64,000 nt of DNA from positions 4,496,001 through 4,560,000 of the forward strand of contig NZ_CP031963.1 in NCBI RefSeq assembly GCF_003443675.1, read 5' to 3'. Below are positions 25,743 through 35,500 of the stretch, in pieces. Origin of the DNA: Aquimarina sp. BL5 (GTDB lineage: Bacteria; Bacteroidota; Bacteroidia; Flavobacteriales; Flavobacteriaceae). The stretch's first letter is position 1; every line of letters starts with the position of its first letter. Under the pieces are notes generated by a model. That model was given only the letters and a program-made list of their open reading frames with translations, did no database searches and had not been told where the DNA came from. A program made the position numbers and the translations under genes.

Positions 25743-26741
25743 ATGAAATTTACAAAAATAAATCTAGTAGCAATAATAACATTGTTGTTTATAGGATTTG
25801 GAAATGCTCAAGAAGGCTTATCTATATATTCAGATTATCTCACTGATAATTATTATCTATTACATCCATCAATGGCTGGGGCAGCTAATTGCTCTCAGGT
25901 TCGATTAACCGGTCGTAGAAACTGGGTTGGAGAAGAAGATAGTCCAGGATTGTATACTGCAGCATATAATGGGAGAATTGGTGATTCTCAATCAGGAATC
26001 GGAGCGATTGTTTATAATGATAAAAATGGATTTTCTTCTCAGACAGGAGGATATGTAACATATGCTCATCATTTGATGTTTTCCAGAAGTGAGGTAGATT
26101 TAAATCAACTGTCTTTTGGATTAAGTGCAGGAGTCATTCAATACAGATTGGATCAAACCAGATTCGATCCTAATGATCCTTTGGTAGGACCAGGATCTCT
26201 AAGTGAAAGTGAATTTAATATAGACGTTGGTTTTTCATATAATCTATATAATTTTTATACACATGTTACCGTAAAGAATCTTTTAGAAAACTCTGGGGTC
26301 AATAATGACCTGCAATTGGTTAATAATTTAAGAAACTATCTAGTATCTGTCGGGTATGTTTTTGACCGTCCAGGAAAAACCTTTTCATACGAACCTTCTA
26401 TATTATATTCGCATAGGGAAGGCGTCCAGCAGTCTAGTATTGATTTTAACCTAAAGGTATATAGTGATATGGAATTTGGAAAGCTATGGGGTGGGTTATC
26501 TTATAGAAGAAGTTTTGACTCTATAGATTTTGTGGAAAATTCTGAAATACAAAGCCAGAGCTTGAATTATATAACTCCTTTTGTTGGCGTTAATTTCGGG
26601 AAATATATGTTCGCATATACCTATTCATATCAATCAAATCCAGTAACGTTTAATAATGGCGGTTTTCATCAAATAACATTAGGTATTGACTTTTCTTGTA
26701 GATCTAAAAAGTATGCGTGTTATTGCCCTTGGGTAGAATAA
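25743..26741 (+). CDS. PorP/SprF-family T9SS outer-membrane protein
   Basis: 332 residues from ATG at 25743 (MKFTKINLVAIITLLFIGFG), which gives a proper signal peptide; an earlier frame start at 25707 adds twelve unlikely residues. PorP/SprF signatures: SDYLTDNYYLLHPSMAGAAN near the start, GIGAIVYNDKNGFSSQTGGY, LSFGLSAGVIQYRLDQTRFD, and a beta-barrel-like C-terminus (ITLGIDFSCR). Barrel proteins of this family pair with a type B cargo protein and help it across or onto the outer membrane. The immediately upstream gene is such a cargo, and the two were surely co-transcribed. Confidence 0.92.
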   Translation: MKFTKINLVAIITLLFIGFGNAQEGLSIYSDYLTDNYYLLHPSMAGAANCSQVRLTGRRNWVGEEDSPGLYTAAYNGRIGDSQSGIGAIVYNDKNGFSSQTGGYVTYAHHLMFSRSEVDLNQLSFGLSAGVIQYRLDQTRFDPNDPLVGPGSLSESEFNIDVGFSYNLYNFYTHVTVKNLLENSGVNNDLQLVNNLRNYLVSVGYVFDRPGKTFSYEPSILYSHREGVQQSSIDFNLKVYSDMEFGKLWGGLSYRRSFDSIDFVENSEIQSQSLNYITPFVGVNFGKYMFAYTYSYQSNPVTFNNGGFHQITLGIDFSCRSKKYACYCPWVE

Positions 26742-26891
26742 ATTTCTTGTCAGGTAAAACCATTTTAATGAAACATTATGTAATGGTTAACTTCTTTAAT
26801 TGGAAGAAAAATAGTTTGATCTTTATTTAAAGAAGAGATAACATCAAGTTTATTGTGATAAAATATTTTTGAAGAAAAATAAATACACACA

Positions 26892-28622
26892 ATGAACAGA
26901 AGAAATTTTTTTGAAAAATCTTTATTAGTTGCAGGAGGCTTTATGATAGCTCCTATATACATCAGTTGTAATGAAGATGACGATATAGATATTGGTATTC
27001 CGGATCTTAGTACAGACAAATTTTTTGAAGGAGTTGCAAGTTTTGATCCTACTGATTCTAAAGTCATTATATGGACACGATTTACTCCTGATACTGGTAG
27101 TTCTAATACTGTAATTAATTGGCAAATTGCTTCAGATCAAAATTTTAACGATGTAGTGAGAAGTGGTGAGTTTGTAACGGGAGCAGACAGGGATTATACA
27201 GTAGCGATAGATGTTCAAGAGCTACCTTCTAATAGCAAATTTTACTATCGGTTCTTTGAGTTGGAAACACAAACAACTTCTGTAGTCGGTGAAACGATTA
27301 CACTTCCAGCATCTGGGGATATGATAACTGATGTGAAGTTAGCCGTTTGTTCTTGTGCAAATTTTGCAGCAGGATTATTTAATGTGTACGGAGCCATGGC
27401 TAATTCTGAAGCAGATGTGATCGTGCATTTGGGAGATTACATCTACGAATATGGAGAAGGTGAGTACGGTACTAATGAAAATACTGTAGCCTTAGATAGA
27501 GTTCATAAACCAGCAAATGAAATTGTATCACTTACAGATTATCGAGCGAGGTATAAGCAATATAGAAGTGATGCTCAACTACAATTAGCCCATCAGAAAA
27601 AACCATTTATCTGTGTGTGGGATGACCACGAAGTTACCAATGATGCTTATAAAGATGGTGCAGAGAATCATCAAGATACTGAAGGATCCTATGAAGTTAG
27701 AAAACAAACGGCAATACAAGTATATAGTGAATTTTTGCCTCTAAGATCTACAGATCCATTTAAGATTTACAGAACATTTGATTTTGGTAGTGTATTAAGT
27801 TTACATATGTTAGATACCCGAATTATAGGTAGAGATAAGCAACTTTCTTATAATGATTTCTTTAGCCCAAGTACAGGATTAGATACAGTTGCATTTCAGA
27901 CAGCCTTGCAAGACCCTAGTAGAGCTTTATTAGGATCGGAACAGCTAAATTGGTTGTCTGGAGCAATCGCTGGAAGTAATGCAAACTGGCAAGTATTAGG
28001 ACAACAAGTACTAATGGGTAAAATGTTTATGCCAGCAGAATTACTTATTCTTATCGGTAGGGTCGTAGGAGAAGTTGGAGCATTAGGAGCTGCTACTCCA
28101 GAAACGGCTGCTGCTTTTGAAGCTTCATTAACGGAGCTAACAGCGATTAAAACAAGATTGCTAGCTGGAGATATTACATTGACCGACGAAGAGATCGCTA
28201 GGGTACAAACAGTTATTCCTTATAACTTAGATGCTTGGGATGGTTATTTTATCGAGAGAGAACAACTTTTTGCAATGCTGGGAGGAAGAAAAACAGTTTG
28301 TCTAGCTGGTGATACTCATAACGCTTGGTATAGTGCGTTAAAAGATGTAAGTGGAAAAGAAATAGGAGCAGAATTTGCTACATCTTCAGTTTCTTCTCCG
28401 GGATTCGAAGGTTTTCTAGGTGTAGATGGGAATCAGGCCGAAGGTTTTCAGCAAGCTTTGGAGATCCTGATTGATGACTTACAATATATGGATGCTACAC
28501 AAAGAGGATTTTTACAGGTTACCTTTACGACTAGTAGTAGTCAGGCACAATGGAATTTTATTAATACCATCGCTGCAGAAAACTACACTGTAAGTGTTGG
28601 GAAAACAGTTTCGTATAGTTAG
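26892..28622 (+). CDS. phoD: PhoD-like phosphodiesterase/phosphatase, Tat-exported
   Basis: 576 residues. The start (MNRRNFFEKSLLVAGGF) has a twin-arginine signal and a lipobox-like SCN follows. The PhoD N-terminal domain (about 38-135; VASFDPTDSKVIIWTRFTPD) precedes the metallophosphatase domain: LAVCSCANFAAGLFNVYGAM, VIVHLGDYIYEYG (metal-binding Asp), CVWDDHEVTNDAYKDG (DDHE) and the C-terminal GDTHNAWY (metal His). These residues ligate iron and calcium in PhoD enzymes, which hydrolyse phosphate esters in the periplasm or outside. TATTTTTG at 26864-26871 is an exact -7 box upstream. Expression may follow phosphate limitation, but no Pho box is evident. Confidence 0.93.
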   Translation: MNRRNFFEKSLLVAGGFMIAPIYISCNEDDDIDIGIPDLSTDKFFEGVASFDPTDSKVIIWTRFTPDTGSSNTVINWQIASDQNFNDVVRSGEFVTGADRDYTVAIDVQELPSNSKFYYRFFELETQTTSVVGETITLPASGDMITDVKLAVCSCANFAAGLFNVYGAMANSEADVIVHLGDYIYEYGEGEYGTNENTVALDRVHKPANEIVSLTDYRARYKQYRSDAQLQLAHQKKPFICVWDDHEVTNDAYKDGAENHQDTEGSYEVRKQTAIQVYSEFLPLRSTDPFKIYRTFDFGSVLSLHMLDTRIIGRDKQLSYNDFFSPSTGLDTVAFQTALQDPSRALLGSEQLNWLSGAIAGSNANWQVLGQQVLMGKMFMPAELLILIGRVVGEVGALGAATPETAAAFEASLTELTAIKTRLLAGDITLTDEEIARVQTVIPYNLDAWDGYFIEREQLFAMLGGRKTVCLAGDTHNAWYSALKDVSGKEIGAEFATSSVSSPGFEGFLGVDGNQAEGFQQALEILIDDLQYMDATQRGFLQVTFTTSSSQAQWNFINTIAAENYTVSVGKTVSYS

Positions 28623-28648
28623 AAAGCCTTAATTTAGAAGTAGTGACT

Positions 28649-28679
28649 AAAAACGCAACCTGAAGAGGTTACGTTTTTT
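28649..28679 (+). terminator. Rho-independent terminator after phoD
   Basis: AAAAACGCAACCT (28649-28661) pairs with AGGTTACGTTTTT (28666-28678) with one mismatch and a GAAG loop, then TT; 27 bases after the stop codon. The A-run on the left also suits the leftward lysS gene, which ends at 28740. Confidence 0.8.
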
Positions 28680-28739
28680 GTATTTATTGGTTTTATATTA
28701 TTTTGACTGAGCCGTTTTCCTATTTAAAAAGAATATGAT

Positions 28740-30431
28740 TTACTCTGCGACCTCTACGATAAGATTATCTTCAGTTTTAGTTACTTTGGTTAATCCTAAT
28801 TTAGAAAGACCTTTCATTCCTTTATCCCAAGCTTTGTTACTTAAACCAGAAGCAGTTTTTAGATCACCTAAAGCCATGCTTTGTTCTTTTTTGATAATTT
28901 CAAAAATAGCTTTTTCGTTATCATTCAATTCTACAGCCTTTTTTTCAGGACGCATCTGTGGGAAAAACAATACCTCTTGTATCGATTGATTATTGGTTAA
29001 ATACATGATTAACCTATCCATACCAATTCCCATTCCAGAGGTAGGAGGCATACCATATTCTAAAGCTCTAATAAAGTCATTGTCAATAAACATCGCTTCG
29101 TCATCTCCTTTTTCGCTCAATTTTAGTTGTGCTTCAAAACGTTCGCGTTGATCAATAGGATCATTAAGCTCAGAGTATGCATTGGCAATTTCTTTACCAC
29201 ACACCATAAGCTCAAAACGCTCTGTAAGCTCTGGATTATCTCTATGCTCTTTACATAAAGGACTCATTTCTTTTGGGTAATCTGTAATAAATGTTGGTTG
29301 GATATAGTTTCCTTCGCATTTTTCTCCAAAAATCTCATCGATCAACTTTCCTTTACCCATGGTTTCATCCACTTCGATCCCCATTCCTTTTGCCGCTTCG
29401 CGAATCTCTTCTTCAGATTTTCCTGTGATGTCAAATCCAGTGAAATGTTTGATAGAATCAGTCATCGTTACACGAGCATAAGGTGTTTTGAAGTTTATTT
29501 TATGTTCTCCAAAAGTAGCATCTGTCGTTCCATTTACAGCAATTGCACAGTGTTCTACCAGATTTTCGGTAAACTCCATCATCCAGTTGTAGTCTTTATA
29601 GGCTACATAAATTTCCATTGCGGTAAACTCAGGATTATGAGTTCTGTCCATTCCTTCATTTCTAAAGTTCTTAGAAAACTCATATACGCCTTCAAAACCA
29701 CCAACGATTAATCGTTTTAGGTACAACTCATTAGCAATACGCATGTATAAAGGTATGTCTAGAGAGTTATGGTGTGTTATAAAAGGACGCGCAGAAGCAC
29801 CACCGGGGATTGGCTGTAGAATTGGTGTTTCTACTTCAAAATATCCTTTGGTATTAAAAAACTCACGCATAGCGTTAAAGAGTTTTGTCCTTTTTACAAA
29901 TACATCTTTTACACCGGGATTGACGACTAAGTCTACATAACGCTGACGATATCTCAATTCTGGATCCGTAAAAGCATCATGAACCTTGCCATCTGCATCT
30001 GTTCTAGGTTGAGGTAGTGGTTTAAGCGTTTTACTTAATAAGGTAAAATCTTTTACCATCACCGTTTTTTCACCAACTTGTGTGGTAAAAAGCTCGCCTT
30101 CTACACCAATAAAGTCACCAATGTCCAGTAATTTTTTATAGATTTCGTTGTATTTGGTTTTGTCTTCACCAGTACAGATTTCGTCTCTGTTAAAATATAC
30201 CTGTATACGGCCATTAGAGTCTTGCAATTCTGCAAAAGAAGCTTTCCCTTGTATACGTCTGGACATTAATCTTCCTGCGATGATTACTTTTTTTCCTTCT
30301 TCATATTTCTGTTTTATGTCCTCAGAAGTATGATCCACAGGAAATAATGCTGCAGGATATGGATTGATACCTAAGTCGCGTAAAGATTTTAGCTTCTCTC
30401 TTCTTACAAGTTCTTGTTCTGATAATTGCAT
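28740..30431 (-). CDS. lysS: Lysyl-tRNA synthetase, class II
   Basis: 563 residues, longer than the usual about 500. Charges tRNA-Lys with lysine in the cytoplasm. Order: N-terminal OB-fold anticodon-binding domain (VIIAGRLMSRRIQGKASFAE), then the class II catalytic core with motif 1 (MREFFNTKGYFEVETPIL), motif 2 (FRNEGMDRTHNPEFTAMEIY) and motif 3 (GMGIGMDRLIMYLTNN). The extra C-terminal 65 residues (LNDNEKAIFEIIKKEQ onward) are a winged-helix-like extension usual in Bacteroidota. The promoter at 30453-30483 fits the start chosen. An antisense open frame inside it is only a shadow. Confidence 0.97.
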   Translation of the reverse strand: MQLSEQELVRREKLKSLRDLGINPYPAALFPVDHTSEDIKQKYEEGKKVIIAGRLMSRRIQGKASFAELQDSNGRIQVYFNRDEICTGEDKTKYNEIYKKLLDIGDFIGVEGELFTTQVGEKTVMVKDFTLLSKTLKPLPQPRTDADGKVHDAFTDPELRYRQRYVDLVVNPGVKDVFVKRTKLFNAMREFFNTKGYFEVETPILQPIPGGASARPFITHHNSLDIPLYMRIANELYLKRLIVGGFEGVYEFSKNFRNEGMDRTHNPEFTAMEIYVAYKDYNWMMEFTENLVEHCAIAVNGTTDATFGEHKINFKTPYARVTMTDSIKHFTGFDITGKSEEEIREAAKGMGIEVDETMGKGKLIDEIFGEKCEGNYIQPTFITDYPKEMSPLCKEHRDNPELTERFELMVCGKEIANAYSELNDPIDQRERFEAQLKLSEKGDDEAMFIDNDFIRALEYGMPPTSGMGIGMDRLIMYLTNNQSIQEVLFFPQMRPEKKAVELNDNEKAIFEIIKKEQSMALGDLKTASGLSNKAWDKGMKGLSKLGLTKVTKTEDNLIVEVAE

Positions 30432-30452
30432 AATGCTGCCGTTTTAAGCGTG

Positions 30453-30483
30453 CAAAGATACGAAGTATGATATAATCTTTCAA
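30453..30483 (-). promoter_or_regulatory. Promoter of lysS
   Basis: TATCTTTG (minus strand, 30460-30453) is an exact -7 box; TTG (30483-30481) is the -33 element, spaced 20 bases. The predicted start near 30448 gives a leader of about 17 bases before ATG at 30431. Confidence 0.8.
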
Positions 30484-30558
30484 TTGATTTTTAAGGATAG
30501 TCAGGACAATCGTATGTAAGAATGTTTTAACACAGTACAAAAATCGATTTTCTATGAA

Positions 30559-30639
30559 TTAGGGCGTCCTGGCGGGCTATCCAATACAATTCCTCTCCGC
30601 CTGAGGCGGATGCGGGATTTCCATTCCTACCCCTGACGC
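30559..30639. repeat. Dispersed palindromic repeat, family A, copy 1
   Basis: Starts TTAGGGCG and ends CCCCTGACG around a central hairpin TCCGCC-TGA-GGCGGA. A diverged copy lies at 58178-58259 (TTAGGGCACCCGAGCGGGCT), with the same order of blocks: TACAATTCCTCTCCGC, GCGGATGCGGGATTT. Such repeats are known in Flavobacteria and are often misread as short proteins. Confidence 0.75.
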
Positions 30640-30662
30640 ATATACAATGTGTAATCAGCTAA

Positions 30663-30833
30663 GAACCTCAGTCCTCGCTTGGTATTACGGTATAACTATT
30701 ATACATCTACGAAGGGTGAGGTTCTCGAACCCTGATATGAACCGGACTTCGAGAACCTCAGTCCTCGCTTGATATTACGGTGTAACTATTATACATCTAC
30801 GAAGGGTGAGGTTCTCGAACCCTGATATGAACC
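30663..30833. repeat. Two tandem 90-base repeats with covarying hairpin, family B
   Basis: Two units, 30663-30752 and 30753-30833, differ at only two places in about 81 shared bases and repeat every 90 bases. Each begins GAACCTCAGTCCTCGCTT. TGAGGTTCTCG (30717-30727) pairs with CGAGAACCTCA (30750-30760) to make an 11-base-pair hairpin across the unit junction. A diverged third copy is at 42220-42316. No gene is seen; a reading frame inside spells a repeated peptide typical of false ORFs. Confidence 0.85.
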
Positions 30834-31044
30834 AGTCCTCAATTCTGAACCTATCCGAACCCTGAGCGTAGCCGAAGGGTGAGAATACACTGCCAAAGCG
30901 TAAACTTTCAATAAAAAAATGAAAAAAATTGAATTTTGGTAGTAACATAAGTAGACTGTATGACACTATCTAGTATAAAATAGCATCTAATTGGAAATTT
31001 AGAAGCGTTTTATTACAATTTTTAATTATATCAATTTTACAATT
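30834..31044. other. Intergenic region before the GIGT-repeat gene
   Basis: Holds a further short element, AACCCTGAGCGTAGCCGAAG (30858-30877) with the following GGTGAG, a type dispersed in Flavobacterial genomes, then AT-rich DNA up to the ATG at 31045. With 30432-30833 the whole lysS-to-31045 gap is 613 bases and contains only a promoter and repeats. Confidence 0.5.
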
Positions 31045-32238
31045 ATGAGAAAAGTATTGTTATTTCTGTGTGTGTTAGTGTCTGGTTTTAGTGTTTTTGG
31101 GCAAGTTAATTTAAATTCTTCTTCAGGAAGAGTAAAAGATATCGACACGGACTTTTTATTTAGATTAACGGATAAACAATATGATAGAATTCTGCTACAA
31201 TCAGGATGGTTATCTGGTATAGGGGATTACTTGTCGTTTAAACACGGAGGAGGTAATACAGAAGCCGGAACTTATGGTTTTCGGATAAGTGATGCACAAG
31301 GTTTTGATTTTGGCAAAAATGATTTTAGCACTTCATTCTTAAAAATTATGACTAATGGTAATATTGGTATTGGAACAACCTCACCTCAATCAAAACTAGA
31401 AATAAAACAAAGCGGAACGATCGGAGGGACTTGGAACCCTTCTGGGAGTTTTTTAACAATTTCGGATTCAGGAAGTTCAAAAATGATTATGGATTCTAAT
31501 GAAATTTATGGTAATGGGACTTTGCATATCGGATCCAAAACAGGTGATATTATTAAGTTTAGAACCATTTCTGAAAACTCAACTAGCGATAAAGTTGTTA
31601 TTAAGGCTGATGGTAAAGTGGGTATTGGAACCAATAGTCCACAGGCAGGATTGCATATTGCTAATAATACTGGACTATTTATCGATGACAGTGCTAGCGG
31701 ATTTCCAGGTAGGATAAGTATGACTGATGGTTTTACAAATGCTTCTACGAAAGATGATATGCTTTTTGAATCAGATGGAGCCTTTATATTTAAACTTGAT
31801 AGAAATGGTAATGGAATTTCCAATCTGCCTGGTTTTGGAGTTTATAACAAAAATAATGAGGCAATATTCTTTGCAAAAGACAATGGAAATGTTGGCATCG
31901 GCACAAGCACCCCAGACGCTAAACTAGCTGTAAACGGAAATATCCACACCAAAGAAGTAAAAGTAGATTTAATCGGTTGGGCAGATTATGTGTTTAAAGA
32001 AGGTTACAATTTACCAACGCTAGAACAAGTAGAAGATCATATCGCTACAAAAGGTCATTTAATCAATATTCCATCCGCCGCAGAAGTAGCAGAAAACGGT
32101 ATCCAATTAGGAGCTATGAATGCGAAACTCCTAGAAAAAATAGAAGAATTGACGCTGTATACGATTGCGCAGGAGAAGAAATTGCAAAAACAAGAAGAAC
32201 GTCTTAAAAAATTAGAGACATTATTAGTAAAGAAATAG
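31045..32238 (+). CDS. Surface protein with GIGT-type repeats and a coiled C-terminal stalk
   Basis: 397 residues with a signal peptide (VLLFLCVLVSGFSVFGQ). Three GIGT(x)xP units are seen: NGNIGIGTTSPQSKLEI, KVGIGTNSPQAGLHI and NGNVGIGTSTPDAKLAV. The C-terminal part (about 300-397) carries the Bacteroidota block ADYVFKEGYNLPTLEQVEDH, IPSAAEVAENGIQLGAMNAK and a coiled coil (KLLEKIEELTLYTIAQEKKL). Such proteins resemble phage tail fibres with a trimerising tail but are chromosomal surface proteins in this phylum, and often stand next to RHS genes as here. Binding partner and role are unknown. Confidence 0.75.
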   Translation: MRKVLLFLCVLVSGFSVFGQVNLNSSSGRVKDIDTDFLFRLTDKQYDRILLQSGWLSGIGDYLSFKHGGGNTEAGTYGFRISDAQGFDFGKNDFSTSFLKIMTNGNIGIGTTSPQSKLEIKQSGTIGGTWNPSGSFLTISDSGSSKMIMDSNEIYGNGTLHIGSKTGDIIKFRTISENSTSDKVVIKADGKVGIGTNSPQAGLHIANNTGLFIDDSASGFPGRISMTDGFTNASTKDDMLFESDGAFIFKLDRNGNGISNLPGFGVYNKNNEAIFFAKDNGNVGIGTSTPDAKLAVNGNIHTKEVKVDLIGWADYVFKEGYNLPTLEQVEDHIATKGHLINIPSAAEVAENGIQLGAMNAKLLEKIEELTLYTIAQEKKLQKQEERLKKLETLLVKK

Positions 32239-32251
32239 AATCTCAATTGCT

Positions 32252-32307
32252 TCTAGTATATATTCATTCGTGAAATATGGAGATATACCAATGAATACAT
32301 ATCTAGA
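32252..32307. repeat. Imperfect hairpin between the GIGT gene and the RHS genes
   Basis: TCTAGTATATATTCATT (32252-32268) is nearly complementary to AATGAATACATATCTAGA (32290-32307), with one small indel and a loop of about 21 bases. No T-run follows, so a terminator is uncertain; it may be a structured spacer. The rest of the 295-base gap holds no gene. Confidence 0.5.
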
Positions 32308-32533
32308 GTTACGGTTCCTATTCATATAATAGAACGAATCAGTGATATAATAATCCAACAATAGACCATAAATAAAAAAAGTAAAAAAACAGAGGTAACA
32401 TTTCTCCTTCCTAAGACACGTACAAGTAGGGAGGCGAAGTTCACCTTAGAAAATTTCTTAAACATATTAATAAATTGATGGGGTATCCATTTAAAAAAAT
32501 AAGTAAGGCAACAATTATTAAATAGTATTTTTT

Positions 32534-35500
32534 ATGAAAAACATTTCATTATTTCTCACACTTTTTTTGATTACAAGTTTGGGATATGCACAGACTGGCG
32601 ATGACGGTGGAGGCACTACTGCATTTGATTATACAGCAGAGCTTTCTAGAGCAGTTACGATTCCTAACTCTCCAGAAGCAGCAGCATTTATTAAATATGG
32701 AAATGTTCCATTAAACCAATATACAGGTACTCCTAATGTTTCGATTCCGATTTGTCAAATTTCTGGTAAAAGTATTTCGCTACCGATATCGATGACCTAC
32801 GACGCTTCTGGGATCAAGGTGAATCAATTAGCTACTAAGGTTGGTTTGGGATGGAACCTGAACTATGGTGGGGTAGTTTCTCGTCAGGTACATGGACTTC
32901 CTGATCAAGCGGATGGAACCTATGCTAAAATTACAGACCCAGGCACTCGAGCGGGTCTTGATGCTGCCTACAACAATGCGCATATGACTGCTTTTTCTAC
33001 CGTAGAGGCGATGGATGCTGCCGATGCTTTGTTAACCAATTATAGTATGAACAATATCGATATCCAGGCAGATACCTTTAGTTTTTCTATTAACGGATTA
33101 TCAGGTACCATCGGAATCAACTATGATGTGACTGAAAATGGAAAATATCAAGTTTTTTGTATTGATAATCCAGAAGTCAAAATTGATTATACCTTGTTAG
33201 GAGATCAGATCACCAATTGGATTATTACTGATACCCAGGGAACACGATATGAGTTTGCCAAAGCAGAATACACCCATACATCCTATAGCACCCAACAGAA
33301 TGAGTATACCGCAGAATATATCTCCAGTTGGTATGTTACCAACATAGAAACTGCTGACAAAGAAGATACAATCGTATACTACTACGGTAATGGGGCCTAC
33401 TATGCAGAGAATCAGCGGTTGCCTTTAGACCATATTGTTCAATTTTATCAAAACGTGAATTCTTCAGTTTTTACACAAGAAATTGTAGAACAACATAAGC
33501 AAACGATCTATAAGATCAAACAATTTAACCCAACAGCTATTTTTCATAATGGGAAGCTGGCAGTAGATTTTGGAAGTACTCTGCAGCGAGAAGATTTGCT
33601 TGGGCAATCTGCGATTACAGGTGTCAATGCCTATAACATTTTAGGACAGCCTATAAAATCCTTTGAATTTGATTATTCATATTTCGTGTCAGAATCCGGT
33701 TCAGGGATATATTCAGCAGGTGATAAACGTTTAAAACTAGATGCAATTCGTGAGATTGAGGTGTTTCAGAATCAAGGAACTGTTAATACATCACCTACAA
33801 CTCCTAAAGAGAAAACGCATAGTTTTGACTATTTTAACCCGACACAACTTCCTCACATAAGTTCTAATCATATGGATCTTTGGGGATATTATAATGGAGG
33901 AACAGGGAGTATAACCAATGTGGTGGGGAACAGGTTCCTTTTTAACCAACAATATGGATTAAGGCGATTAGATTATGACTTCCAAGGGGCTGACCGCACA
34001 TCTAAACCGGAATTTGCAATTAACGGAACGCTACAAAAAATCACATATCCTACTGGAGGAAGCACGGAATTCTTTTTTAATGGACATAGTGGGCCTTTAG
34101 AAGAAGAGGCAACAATTAATCTACAAAGATACACCACTACCGTTCAGGGAGGAAGTGATAACCCAATAGCCAGTACCAATGATCTCGATGATTGTCCTAA
34201 TATTGATGATATCGGATACTTACACAACCTTCAGAATATTGCCAATGGGGAGTTTACCATTGATGCGTTAAATGCCAACAAAGCAATTGCTTTTGATGTG
34301 ACATTCAATAATTACAATCCCGGGCCCCCATTAGCAGGCAATGGAGTGACATTTGTCTGTGTGTATAAATCTCGAATAGGAACGGGTCAGTGTGAGACAC
34401 GTCCTTGCCCTGAAGGAGATTTACAACCTAATGGATGTTCCTTGGATGTATCAGGTGATACTTATACGATTTGTGATAGAGGAGAAGCACCACTGACCTA
34501 TTGTGATATTATGACCAGTAATCCTGCTACCAACCCAAAGATTGTGTATTTCAGTACTACTATTCCTGATCGTGATTTTATTTTACAATTAGAAGAAGGA
34601 GATTATCGCATTTTACTAGTCAATGGAAATTCCAATACCGCTTTAGATATTCAATATGAATTACTGGTAGAACGGGAAATACGAAGAAACAATATGGTAG
34701 GAGGTTTACGATTGGTTAAAACAGAAGACAAACCTTCAGAAAATGCTACTGATGTATTGACTAAGTATTATTATTATAATACGTTGCCTGAAAATGGAGT
34801 AATTACTCCTAGTATTATAGAAGGGAACTATGCTTCTTCCGGAGTGGTGCATCAAAAACTATTCTTTTCTGATGTAGAAATACATAGTGGTCTTGTGCGT
34901 GATGGTGTCAATGTACCTGATGTGAATTTGTATAAGTTTTATAGCAACAACCTGGCTCCAAAAACAAAATACAATATCGCCTATACCAACGTATCTGAAA
35001 TACAATTCAAAAATAATCAATATCAAGGGCATACCACCTATACCTTTTACAATCAAGATGATGGTGTTGCGGTAGCAAACCGTCCTTATTTCCCCAGATA
35101 CCATCTAAACGGAAGACTGAGAGCGACGACCCATTATAATGATCAAAGAAAAATGGTGCAGCAAAGCTCACAGCTGTACTCACAACAAACCCTGAGTACC
35201 ACCATGCCACACAACGGAGTCTTTATGATCCCAGAGGCAGTTGCACATCAAGCCTGTAAGAAAAAAATATACCAGGATGGCGTCTATACTATTTCCGTCT
35301 CACTTGCTGACCCTATAGTGGGTGGTTGTTTTGGAGGAGGAGAATCAGGGCCATATACCATCTATTTCGCCAACAAGTACCGCTTAACACCTGTATGGAC
35401 ACGATTAGAGGCAAAAACAGAAAAACAGTTTTTTGAGGATCAGCTCATAGAGCAAAAAACAGAATACTTCTATGATAACGATACTCATAAACAAATGACA

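Noticed and set aside
29298..29711. Rightward open frame of 137 codons
   Set aside because: Antisense to lysS; no gene-like features.
30663..30833. CRISPR array
   Set aside because: Only two units of 90 bases, nearly identical throughout, with no short spacer/repeat alternation and no cas genes.
30775..30966. Open frame of 63 codons on the minus strand before 31045
   Set aside because: Most of it is repeat DNA of family B and the CCTGAGCGTAGCCGAAGGG element.
31045..32238. Prophage remnant, from tail-fibre likeness
   Set aside because: No other phage genes nearby; has its own signal peptide, and such proteins are common chromosomal surface proteins in this phylum.
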